Positions 13,101 through 24,600 of a stretch of DNA of 64,000 nucleotides are shown in pieces. This DNA is from Gymnopilus junonius. Lineage: Eukaryota; Basidiomycota; Agaricomycetes; Agaricales; Galerinaceae. Position 1 is the first letter of the stretch. Each line of letters opens with the position of its first letter. The DNA is taken from positions 182,175-246,174 of the forward strand of contig JADNYJ010000049.1 of the NCBI GenBank assembly GCA_015501075.1. Reading direction: 5' to 3'. A program made the position numbers and the translations under genes. The notes under the pieces are model-generated. The model did no database searches. It had not been told where the DNA came from and saw nothing but the letters and a program-made list of their open reading frames with translations.

Positions 13101-15091
13101 AGGTTTGAGGTTAGGTACTGAATCCATTGCGTGGTATAATGACGACAAGAACACGTTGAATAAGGAAGCATAAACATTTGCTAGGTAATCAACCTGTGCT
13201 TTTATAAATATGAATTAGCGAAGGAAAGACACAAGAATGCTCACATCTTGGACAGGCCATAGGTCAAGTTCAGTATCTTGAATGACGCGTTGTACATTTT
13301 GGAGTGCCTCGGGAATGCATTCCATGGGGACGTCGTTTCGTTCATAAAACTGTTTGACCAGATCCAGGAAGCAGGCGGCACGATATGTGTGCCCTATCCT
13401 CCACCTCAATGCGCATTCATTGATAAGCTCAATGTGGGGCGGTGACAAAATGCCCAATGAGACTTCATCGTTGTCATCGACTTCCGGGGACAACATGACC
13501 TCTAAGTCCGCAATGAGGCAGTATTCGACTAGGCGTTTGTAGAATTTCTTCGGACTGGGAGGAATGAAGGTGAAATGATGCCCAACAGGGAGGTCCTCTT
13601 CACCTTCCAGTGTTTCCTCTGGATTAGCGGTGATATTCAAATCGCTGAAGAAAGATCGACGGCTACTGATGGATCCATTCCTCACGGCCGTCGGTGAGTC
13701 AAGGACAGAATACAGGGAACCAGGTCGACCGGTATTTGATGTTTGCAATGACGGAAGAACGTCTGCTGGGGTGGATTTAGCAAGCTCTGGATTGGATTGC
13801 ACCATGACGACCATGAGCTGCTGAAGCGTCGTTGTTTCGAGCGTTTTCCAATGCTGCCAGGCTGCATCGCTGTCGAAATCTTCTCTTCTAGCGGGGAAAG
13901 GTGCACCTGCATTGATATTTTTCAGACATGTCTTCGAGGAGACGATTCTTTTTCAGATTATGTCAAATGCGTTGACAAGGATAATTTACCTTGAGATCTG
14001 TCATAGCCGCCTAGTAAGGTAGGTCAAGACGAGAGTATGCTAATGTTAATTGGGCAATTTACCTTCTCCGATACTACTGTTCCACGCATCTTATCAACTT
14101 CTGCTTGCACCGCGGATTCTGGAACCTTGAACAAATTCGCGACAATTCTGACAAGTTGCATATCTTGCACATTTAGGCTGATTGAAGGCACGACGGAGTC
14201 CCTGTTGCCTGTTGTCGACGAAGAATCGTACCCAGAATCGCTTTGAGCGTAGTTTGGTGATGTTAATGTAGGGGCCAGTTTGGCTGTATATGTGTCGAGA
14301 CGGGCAAGCAGTTCGGGCGAGACGTGGTTAACACTCCTCAGACACTCCCTCAGCAGCTTGATAAATTGTGCTATTTGATTGTTGAGCTCGAATTTCCACT
14401 TGTACCCTGAAAGCGTAGGTTCCTTCTTCAAGACAGAAGTAGCATGCGTGGCGAACATGAGAATGAGTTCTTCGATTTTCCGGTTCTCCTTCATTTGCCG
14501 CTTAAAGCTATCCACCATGAATTGGCCATAAAATTTGCCCATGGTTCGTCGAACGAGCTGGTCTGAGTACCTGTATATCGCGACCCGTACAAAGATGAAA
14601 ATGGTCAGCACGGTCAAAATCGTAAGTAGAAGATGCAGAGTTGCGCACGCGTTAGCCTTCCCCATCGCGATATCCTGAAGCTTCTGTTCGAGCACCTTGA
14701 GCATCTTCTCAGGAAATTTTGTACTCTTTGACCCGTCCTTTATATCTCGGAACATATCTCCAATCGAAAAGTTCGACAAGGCGGAAAGCCGGGAGGAGTG
14801 TTCGCGCTCTCGAGTACCATCAACTGGTGTAGTCTTTGATGGTTCGGTGACCTTTGGTACCATGAGGTAGGCCAGAACACTGGTGGATAATCATAGTCAT
14901 CAATCACTGGAGCCGAGGTGGTTTGCGGTAAGAGCTCACGCTACACGCAGCACATAACTGGAAGGCGGGATGTAAGCCTCTTCAAAAGGACTATAATCTA
15001 AAGGAACATACTCGAATAGATCATCGTCGGTTACCCGATACTTGGACAAACGCTTCTCATGAGCGAAACTATCATAGCTCCGCCGTGACAT
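10136..15091 (-). CDS. C2 / Munc13-homology (MHD) protein, Git1-like
   Basis: Large cytosolic protein with Munc13-homology regions on both sides of a C2 domain, as in S. pombe Git1, a C2 protein needed for glucose activation of adenylate cyclase. Sixteen exons, about 1354 aa: 14940-15091, 14649-14879, 14063-14570, 13990-14010 (21 nt), 13245-13931, 12838-13193, 12594-12785, 12433-12529, 12354-12371 (18 nt), 12154-12293, 11624-12095, 11270-11565, 10771-11202, 10599-10711, 10354-10542, 10136-10295. The C2 domain (about 895-1000) reads FSVKVVIAEGLVPLD, NPRWDETFDL and DIVGRAYLCLDPRRF. A second Munc13-homology region follows, then a Gln-rich, Pro-rich tail. A 78-nt intron (14571-14648) has no stop and would otherwise be read as a hydrophobic helix. 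The role here is inferred from the family only. Confidence 0.82.
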
Positions 15092-16640
15092 CAGTTGTCA
15101 GAATGGGATATCTGTTCCTCTGAATGTGCTTGGGTATTTGTCGATTAAAAGGCCCTAAGGTAAGGTAAGGCAGCGGAAGGGAAGAAGAGGGGATATGCGG
15201 CCTAGCGGAAAAGCGCAGCGGTACGAGGAAAAGGGTCAAAGTCGCCGGTGACTACTCTTGGCGGTTATTTCTGGTGTCATCCATCCCTTATCATCAGCAA
15301 TCACCGCCAAACAACGGCCGACACCTTTTTTGGCTTCCACCATCGCAATGCCCAGCGTGTTTTTGCTTCATAAATCTCGTTTTATGATTCTACCTCAGGA
15401 ATAACGAGAATACTAACAATCAAAATTTCCTCTGGCTACCTAAGGACTTCAAGATCCGAATCGAATTGGTTAGCCTCATGAAGCCGGGATGCTTCAAGGT
15501 CGTCTTTCTCTAGGCTATGGCGTCTTCAAGCCGCCCTGTCAAGTCAACATCTCTCTGTGAAGGGTCATAATTCTCGAACTTGCAATTTGCATGATCCTGC
15601 ATGATCGAGTTATAACAACGAACTAATTTCAGGCCAAATACATATCTATGTATTCAATTTTTCCATCCGTTATTTTGCATTTTAAAAAAGTGGGTTAGGC
15701 CTCACGCTCTCGAGCTCTCAGCTTTTCTTTCTGTTTCATTGCTCAGAGGAGTATTTTTGATGTCGGTATTTCAAATTTCAGAAGTCATCATTGCTCACCA
15801 ACCTTTGAGCAGAAATGCAGAAATTCGTTGGCCTGCTCATTCATTCACGATGAACGCTAGTATCACAACGTCATTCTTCAAACATTATTGTCGTTCTCTT
15901 TGGGCCTGGAAGACGTATCTTCAATGCCTTGTCGGAGGCCCTTTTCAACCTTAAACATGTAGCCAGGCACACGATTGTCAAGAAATGAAATGAAAGCACT
16001 AAGTGACCGTTGTACCCTCCGATAGCCAGACAATAGCTCTGCCTTCAGCGCAACGTCCTCGCCTTGGCGCCGTAAGCAATTTTTGCCTAGGGCCAATATC
16101 GACTTTGGCGGGGCCATGATCGCCATGTCAACCACTTTGTTCCTGCGTGACTAAGTCACGCTCGTGACACCTCGCGTTTCTCAGGCCAACAATGAGGCCG
16201 GGACAGAACAATGCACATCCTTGTTGTTGTATACCTCGCTGTTCAACAGAAATTTATCGGCTTGGAACGTGCTTGCAAAGCCGAGGACTGTATAAGTACA
16301 ATGGGCCTTGATGCCCTCATTTATTTTCCCCTACTCCGACTTGGTTCAAATCTTAGAAGCGACTCGCAGCTTGAGCACCCCGCTCCTCCCTTCTCTTCAC
16401 GTTCCTTTACCGCCTGGCGCATCCTTTTGCTCTGCTCGCGCAAGTGTTTGACGGAGACTTTTCCTTAACTTGCTTTGATAGCACTTTTTGTTGATTTCCC
16501 TGCCACATCAACAACCGAAACGATATTATACAAATTGACGATCTCTCCTGACTTTCATTTGACGATAGGCATTTCAATCTTCACGGTCTCCCATACATTC
16601 CACGGCATACTACAAGAGAACTCTTTGAATTTCTCGCGCA
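15092..16640. other. Divergent intergenic region, 1.5 kb
   Basis: This lies between two divergently transcribed genes, so it should hold both promoters. Short open frames occur (for example 15739-15954) but show no protein-like composition. No tRNA, repeat or mobile element was recognised. Confidence 0.45.
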
Positions 16641-17613
16641 ATGCTTCCTCCTCGTGGATGTACGTGGTCCTCAACAACTTTTCTGTTGTTAACACATCCT
16701 GACATTTATCTAAAGACATCTTCATTGGGCTCAACATCATCCGTATACTGAGCATTATTGCTTTGCTGCTTGTCTTCGCAAGCAACATAGTTACTCTTGC
16801 TAATGACGTCAAGGCCGTCAACCATTTCATGGCTGTTGGTAAAGAAGTAGGGGGTACAACTATGAATTCGACAGTTACCGAATATCTGGATATGGACTAC
16901 ATCGAGTGTGTGCCTCTTCTGTACAAATTTCTCACTTTTCTATACTTATTGCTTTCACTGCGCAGAGGGAGTACAGTGCCTAATCAGCCTGCTGGGGCTT
17001 TTTGGGCGGTTCTAAATAGATTGTTCATCATCTTCCAGACCGTCATCCTAATTGGCTCAGAGCTCAGTTTCCCTAGCAAGTTCTTCGACCGCTATTTCCC
17101 TGTCCTTGGAAAGGACTTTGGTCTGGGTGCACTAGGACTCATTCAAATGCTGTAAGTCGGTTTCAATCGCACTTGAGATGTGGTCGATTAACGATTTCTT
17201 TTACTAGCATTGGTGCAGCCATTCTCTCTCATCATGTCGATACCTTCACTCTTGTCTCTGCCTTCTTTCTCTTCTCGCTCGGATGCCTTAACGTCCTAGT
17301 CGGCCTCATCTTCCGCGAATCCGCCAAATCTAAGCGCTCCGTTACATCATGGCGTGAACAAGCGAAGAGTGTCATCCCTACACACATTGGTCCGGTGAAC
17401 ATTACCCCCATCTCTAGTCCACCCTCCTTTGTGTCGAACTTGCACACAGGGTCGAGTGGCAAGTCAGAGGTAACGATGGACAAGGAAAAGTACGCGGCGT
17501 TTGGGTTTGGAAGACAAGGGGAGAAGGCGGCGGCTATGAAAGGGTATTTGCTTACGAGGCCAGTGGAATCTCTTCCCCGCTATATGCCCAAGCCTACTGC
17601 AAGCTCCGAATGA
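16641..17613 (+). CDS. Four-helix membrane protein, DUF7598-like
   Basis: Predicted integral membrane protein of about 266 aa from four exons: 16641-16659, 16716-16905, 16966-17151, 17208-17613. The 19-nt first exon with a GTACGT donor joins to give MLPPRGYIFIGLNIIRILSI, the usual start of this basidiomycete family. Hydrophobic segments lie at about 7-32, 90-110, 130-160 and 165-185, followed by a soluble tail rich in Ser/Pro/Lys. The short first exon makes the start slightly uncertain. Function is unknown. It is transcribed away from the Git1-like gene. Confidence 0.75.
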
Positions 17614-18822
17614 GTTTCGAAAACTTGAAGTTCCGGTGAAGAGTCCTGAACTATGATTGGAAGGAGATCATCGACTTGCCGAATTGTGGTTCCTCCTTGT
17701 TTACTTTTTTTTTCCATGCCGCTGAGATGTTCAAGACTGCGCTTCTCGACTCTTCGGCTTCCTATTGCCGCTCAATTGTCAGTCTTCTTCTTCCATGGCT
17801 TTGTACACGCCCACGGTTACGCAGGAAATGAATCACGGACGGACCTATCAATTATCTTTCTATGCAATGAACTGGACTATTTCACACTCCAGCTAATGTA
17901 TTCAGACCAGCATCGCAAGCACTCATCCGTCACTCATTTACTATAGTGTATCATAACTACTCCTCTGCACCTGTATCTAATACCATCTTCAATTCAATTT
18001 CATAAGGTACGACCTCCTACTGTCTTTGCCTTGCCTTGCTCCATCGAAGGCAAATTTGAATGTCCAACGTTTGACAACGGCAGGATACGTTTCGACGTAA
18101 GACCGATCGGCAACTGGGATATTTGTAGTAGTACCTAGTACTCACCACGCACGCGCATGACCAGAGCGACGACGGGAAGTTCCGTTCTGAAAGAATACCT
18201 CCGGTCAGGTGGCTAGTGAACGTGCCGCGAAGTTTAGTCAATTAGAAACAACACAGATGAACGTTGTACCACTGCAGGTCCAATGATGACTGTTGGACTT
18301 CGGGAATTCTCTGAGATCTCATCCAACGTTCATTCGAATTTGAGTATTCGAATGCATAAAACATGGAACTACTATGGCCAATTATGTTATGGAAGGCCAA
18401 AGGTTGTAATACTTGTTTCAAAATGGCGCCTGTTGTCGCCATACGTAGGCCCGTTCTCACCCCACGCCGGGGTGTATTACGCGCCTTTGACATATAAATG
18501 TGCGGAAGAAATAATGGAAGAACATTGTCCTATAGGTGGTATATATTCTTTTGATCATCACCTATGTGTCACAGAGAATTCGAGATGCTGAGAGAGGAAT
18601 GAGGTGTCTCTGACGCCATTTTACCCTATTACTGCACTCGAAAGCGGCTTTTACACTGTCCTGCTCTTTTTATAACGCCCTCTCTCAACCATTTCTACTC
18701 TTGAATTTCGATTTCTACGCACACGGGGCGTCCGTATTTGCGAGTGGATAATCCTCCAGCTCTCAGATCACCGTCTCTAGAAACGAAATCCCCAAAAAGA
18801 CGAAGGGTTTTACTCCTTGGTC
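17614..18822. other. Intergenic, no gene recognised
   Basis: 1.2 kb between two genes on the same strand. Only short open frames without protein-like composition are present. The right end is the leader of the next gene. No RNA gene or repeat was recognised. Confidence 0.45.
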
Positions 18823-21229
18823 ATGTCAACAACGGTATCTTCGTCAACCAAAAATTTAGTGGAGGGAGGAAATAGCTTGGCCGCCTTTGCAGGTCGGCGA
18901 CGCCCTGGCATGAGTTCAAGGAAGAAAATGACGAGCAACGGCTCGATATACCGCCTACCTGCCGAGTTCAACCCCGACGCCCCTATTTACGGCGCTAGTC
19001 CGAACAACGCCGATCACGATCACATCTATCACCCCGACTGGAACAGCGTCCAACCCGCACCCTCTGCTCATCCTCAAGGACCACAGACAAGGCAGCGACG
19101 ACTACTTTTGGGTTCTCCATCGTTGACGGGGTTTCTCAGGACACTTGGGTCACCCAACGGCGCTGACACCCCTAGTCCTCCTCACACATCTAACGGCTCT
19201 GCTAACGGCCACGGAGGTTCGAACGAGGCTCTGAATCCTCGTTCTACGGCTGCCTCAAGGCCCTCACACATCGACCTCAACGAGGAGAATCACCGCTCAC
19301 GGGACACTCCTCGAGTCGGAGTCAAAAATAGCGCTCCATATTTCGAGGTTCCGCGGACTCACAGTCCGGAGAAATACAGGTGTTCGCCGACTACTTCAGC
19401 GAGACAGCGGTTGAACCAAGTCCCAGAGGAAATGGAAGTGCCTTCCAGCTCTGTGGTCGCCGATGGCTGCGGTACCTACTCGGACCAACGGCCTCAGACA
19501 TCGACAGCTGGTCAAGGCCACCAGTATTATGGTTCTGTTGGATGTGGACCTGCTCCGCGTACAAGAAGTGATGTCGATCCCGGTACTGGCCCAAGATACG
19601 TGGAGGGCGTCCTAATGGATGATGACGACGCTAGCAGTCTCAGCTCTGAAGAGGAAGAGTGGCTTTTGGATTCTGAGTTAGCCAAGGAGGGTTTATATCG
19701 CGGTACGGTTGCATATCCCACTACTTCATGTGCATATTCTCACCATTTCTACAGGCAATTACAAAAATCTCATCATATTATACACGTTGGTGCCATTATC
19801 AACACTTCTTGCATTTGTTCTTCTAGCTATCCTTCCTGTTCTTGCTTTTCCCAGCTCATCACATTCACTATTCCCTTACCCTCCATATCTCCCTTTTCCA
19901 ATACCTGAAGTGTCCACAGCCATGGCTTTGTGGTCTCTTTCATACCTAATACGCGACTTTCTCTATTCCACATCTCTCGTTGCCACTAGCTGGATTCCGC
20001 CTCCCTCTTACCGATTCCCAAAGTTCATCCCCGTCTTGACATCTATCCTCTCTGCTTTCTTACAGAGTGTGTCAACCATCTTTTTCCGCCAGCTTGCCAT
20101 CCCCCTTTTGCTCATACCATACTATTCTACCGAGCTCAGCAAATTCCAGCTCTACAGCAATCAAGAGCTGCAACCATCACACTTTCCAACATGGCACGAC
20201 AATGCCTTCAGACGTGTATGGTGGGTCGCGCTCGGGTGGGCAGCAGCGGAGGCTATCGTGGGGATCAAGCAAGGATATGAAAGCATCGCTCTGTACAAGG
20301 ACGTTCTAGTCGACATGCAATTCCAACCAACAAAGCAAGCAGAGGGCACAACAAGACAAGATAATATGACAAGATACAGATCGTCCGAAATTGATCTCCC
20401 TGATCTCAATGTTGGAGTTCTAACACTGGTACAGTCTCGCGCTGCAGGAGACCACAACTTGGATTCTACACCCACTCAGCGGGATTGGCCAGCTCATCAA
20501 GGGATTTTAGATGTTAATGCTGGTCACATCCGGCGATCTGATGTGCCGCTCGCTCCTGTACCAGAAAGAAGAGACTATTCAAGATCTTCTTCTTCTTTGA
20601 GCACCCGTTCGGATGCCCAACTCGATCCTGTTTCTGATGCGGCTGGGGAGAGGCGGCCTCTATTGAATATGGATAGCGATCCAATTCCACTCATGCGTCA
20701 GCAGACGGATGAGAGTCAACGATTATTAGTCGAGAACGCTGTTGAGAGGGACCTAGAGGAGTTAATTACTTTGAAGACTCGTGAAGAGCTGGAAGAAGTC
20801 TATGGTATTCCTGTCATTGTGAGTGTGTACTTCACTTATGGAGCTGAGATTCTGTTGAACTACTACTAATACCGAGATTCTTCCTAGCGTATCCCCGTTT
20901 TCATTTCATGTCTGCACAGAATCAATTCCATTATTTCCTCGTTGGGCATGTGCCTAATACTCTCAGCAGCCTATATGAAGTCGACGTTTGCTTACCGTTT
21001 ACCCTCCGCTGACCCTTCGTTGCCTCCCGTCGGTTCTCCACCACTGCCTTCAAATCGCAATCTCTTCATCACCTTGCCTGCCCTCCTTGTCCTGCAGACT
21101 CTGCTGGCGATGGTGCATACCCCATGGATTCTGCCGAAGATAGGTATACACACTTTTGTGTACATTAGCCTTTTGATATTTCTGGGAGTCTTCTTTGGTG
21201 GACTAGGAATCTGGGAGGTGCTGACATAG
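18823..21229 (+). CDS. Multi-pass membrane protein of unknown function
   Basis: Three exons (18823-19702, 19755-20818, 20888-21229) give about 761 aa with consistent phases. The first 290 residues are hydrophilic and rich in Ser/Pro/Asn with an acidic patch near the end (LMDDDDASSLSSEEEEWLLD), so they are probably a cytosolic regulatory arm. Hydrophobic segments follow at about 300-325, 345-375 and 390-425, with a conserved-looking stretch WHDNAFRRVWWVALGWAAAE and then IGIKQGYE. After a second hydrophilic linker with RRPLL, the last exon adds three more hydrophobic helices. The start is the first ATG; the frame also has an upstream TTG. I do not recognise the family. A transporter or organelle-membrane scaffold would fit, but that is inference. 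Confidence 0.8.
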
Positions 21230-21638
21230 CCGTTGCATATGATTTATTTTTATAAATCTACGTGTTTCCCTTTCCTTTCTGTCTTACAATTCATCGTCCA
21301 TGCTTTTATCGCGTCACCCTGGAACCTTTTTTTTATCATTATACACAACTCGGGTTTTGTCTACGCTTTGATTTATCTCGCATCCCTTGCAATTTTGTCA
21401 TTTGACAATCATGACTTCTGATATGTAACTCAATAATACACGCCCTTGCATTCTCCCAGTGCCGACAGCAGCGAGCATCTGACTGGTAGCATTTCAGATG
21501 ACAAAAGTCAAAAGATCAGTGGCTCGCTCCAATACGCGGAGGAAAAGTTGTCTTTGAAATGAGATTATGCCCCCGGGTTGCATAACATTGTATCTACATA
21601 TGATCTACACATGGACAATTCCACAGGAGAATTGTTGC
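21230..21638. other. Intergenic, between convergent 3' ends
   Basis: The 3' regions of the membrane-protein gene (+) and the ABC transporter gene (-) meet here. It is T-rich and no gene is seen. Confidence 0.5.
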
Positions 21639-24600
21639 CTATTTACTGTAAACGATGTCCTGCTCTGTGATGTCGCTGTTCTGGCAAAGACTACGGAAAA
21701 TTCCATCTTTTCGACGGAACAAGGTCAGCGGTGAATCGAATTCCTAGAAAATAAACATGATCCGAGTGGTGAGGCTTCCTTTGTTGCGATTCAACGAAAT
21801 ACTGACCACTACTTTTCCGCTATCAAGAACCAAGATGCGGTCGTAATTCAATATCGTGCGGAGTCGATCTACATCCATTTTAGAGCTGAACTAAGTGAGA
21901 TTGGATTGCCTTACGAGCAATGCAAATCAACGTTCTGTCCTTAAACTCTGTTGCAATGGTGTGCTGGATTTTCTGGTCGGTTTCGAGATCCACAGAGGCA
22001 CTGTGTATGGGGTTAGTTGCTTTGCTTCCAAAGAATACGAACAGATAGTCCAACTTACGTAGCTTCATCGAGAACAGCAATCTTTGTATCCCTAACGAGG
22101 GCACGAGCAAGACTGAGCAATGACCTCTGCCCGACACTCAAGTTTGAGCCCTCGGATTCTATCACAGTGTCGAGGGTGATTTTGTCGGACGTGAATTCGC
22201 CTTTTTCGTCAACATAGGTGTTTTTGATAAGGTACGATCGGCGAAGGGCATCCCAGAGCCGGGCGTCGTCGTATTGCGAAAATGGGTCTAGAGCACTTCT
22301 GACTGTGCCGCTGAATATCGTGGGCTATGTATCAAAATTAGTCGTCAGATTGGTTTAAATGAGACAAGATACAGGTGACTTGCGTCCTGGGGAATGATGG
22401 CGACCTGTGTACGCAAGTCTCTCAGTCCAATCCTTGAGATATCGACTCTGTCAAAGCGATGTCAACCTCCGCGTAAGTTCTCAAGTCCTTATGAACTTAC
22501 CCATCAATTGTTATAGACCCGTTATATTCTATTATGCGGAGAAGGGCCTGCGTAACGGATGATTTTCCAGCACCTGTCCGTCCAACAACACCTATTTTCT
22601 CCCCTCCACGAATTGACAGGGATATGCCATGAAGAACGTTTGGTAGGCCAGCCCGATATCGCATAGATAAATCAGTGATTTCAATGGCTCCCCTCTGAGG
22701 CCATTGGGGACCTGGCTTGGTCTCAGGAATCTCATGCGGCGCTTCTTGATTTATCAAGTCGTCTCGACTGTAATCAACAACTGCAGGAGCAACAAATCAG
22801 AATTTGCAGGAAGGTAAATTTCAAAATAACTTACCTCTCTCGATAGAGTTCATGTGATTCTTGATGAAGTTGTCAATTCCGATAGTTCAGACTAGCATCT
22901 GCAGCGAAGCTCACCTCGACTTCAGTGGTTTGCCGGGTAAGCATTCCACATGCTTGAGTGAGTGAAGCTTGGTGTAGACATTAGCTTCATGGGTGGCAAA
23001 ACAATAGCAATAAACTAACAGATGTAAGTGAGGACGAGGCCCACTTGGGCGGCACTGATGCCTGAACCTCCGGAGATGGCAAAAAGAGCGACCTGTGTGT
23101 ATGTCAAATTTCAGACAGTGACCTAGATTGTAAGTAAAGATTCTCACAGAAATGGTGAGAAGAGCCCCACAAAAGTCCAGGCGAATAGAGAGCCATCTAA
23201 ATATCGGAATTATTGAAAAGAATAACATTTCTAAAGTTATACCTTTGATTGGCAACGCTGAGGATGAGAGCACGATTTTCGAGGTCAATGTAATATGAAT
23301 TCTCTTTCAAGAAGCGTGGTGTCTCTCCATAGGTGCGCAAAGTAGATAGACCTAAAATTCAATGTTCAAGTGAAGCTCATGTCAGGACTCCATTATTTTC
23401 CGTACCAGTTAATGACTCCGAAAAGTGAGAGTACAAAAGAGAGCGTAGCATTGAATCTACATAATTCAATCAGTGCTGAGAAGGGGAAGTAATTGGTTGG
23501 ATTCACCTAGGCGTTTCACCTCTCTTGCACTTGCCCTATGGTAATTGGCATAGTATTGATAACCAAGGGCGATAAATACAGCAACGATGACTGAATAGAC
23601 CCATCACATATTTCCATAAGTCACTGGAAGATTGTTTCTTAGCTAATGCACTTACTGAAGTAATGCTCCACGATACTAATGATGACAATGGAGCCTATGA
23701 CGATAGCAATGGTGAGAACAACTGTAAGAACGTCAGTTTTGGGCTTATCAGGTTGAGACACCACGAACGCATTCGAAGGGAGCCTAAGTACCAAGACGTT
23801 AGACATATTTTTCTGAATTGTTTGGACCATACCTGGAAGTTCATTGTCAATGTCTGTCAAAGTCAGTATATAGTGAGGTTATACAGCTTAACGATAGAAA
23901 GTTCCTACTGTCTATATCCTTTCCAAAAACGCCAAGAATCCTTCCGGCTGGCTGTTGGAATAAGTTATAGGTATATTAATAATTTTTGCTTAGAAGGGTA
24001 ATTACCGTGGTATCAAAGAATGTCATTGGGGCATAGAAGATATGCTTGATCGCGTCATGATGTAGATTTTTCGAGACGAGGAAGGAGAAGATGTCGGTGG
24101 TGCAGCCCCTGATGATTTTCATGAAACTGTGTTGAGATGAAAAAATCAATGATTGCATACACTAAGAAGATAGAGAGTGTCTGAACCACTCCCAAGACAG
24201 CGTAAAGAACTTGGTAGAAAGCAAGTCCTTTATGCAACGTACTAAGGAAAGTCAGACAAAGGACAGAAAGGACCGCTTAAAAAGACCCACTTGTTTGACC
24301 ACCAGATCAAGGTATACGAGCTAATAAGATTACATCCCTGAGCCAAAATGCAAGCCAAGATAACAAGGGGCCCTGTCCACCATCCATGTCCTGACTTAAG
24401 CCAAGTTTTATATACTATCCCGACAGCAATCTCAGTAAGAAACCAATTTAAGGGAAAATATCCATTCACCTATGAGAGGAATAGAACCAATTGTTCGATG
24501 CTCATCTGTGATGAGTTTCCCTTTTGATGTTCCAGTACCAGCCCTCCGGACGGGCGTTAACTTCATCTCCGAATCTTTTGTAGAAGTCTTCTTTGAGTCG

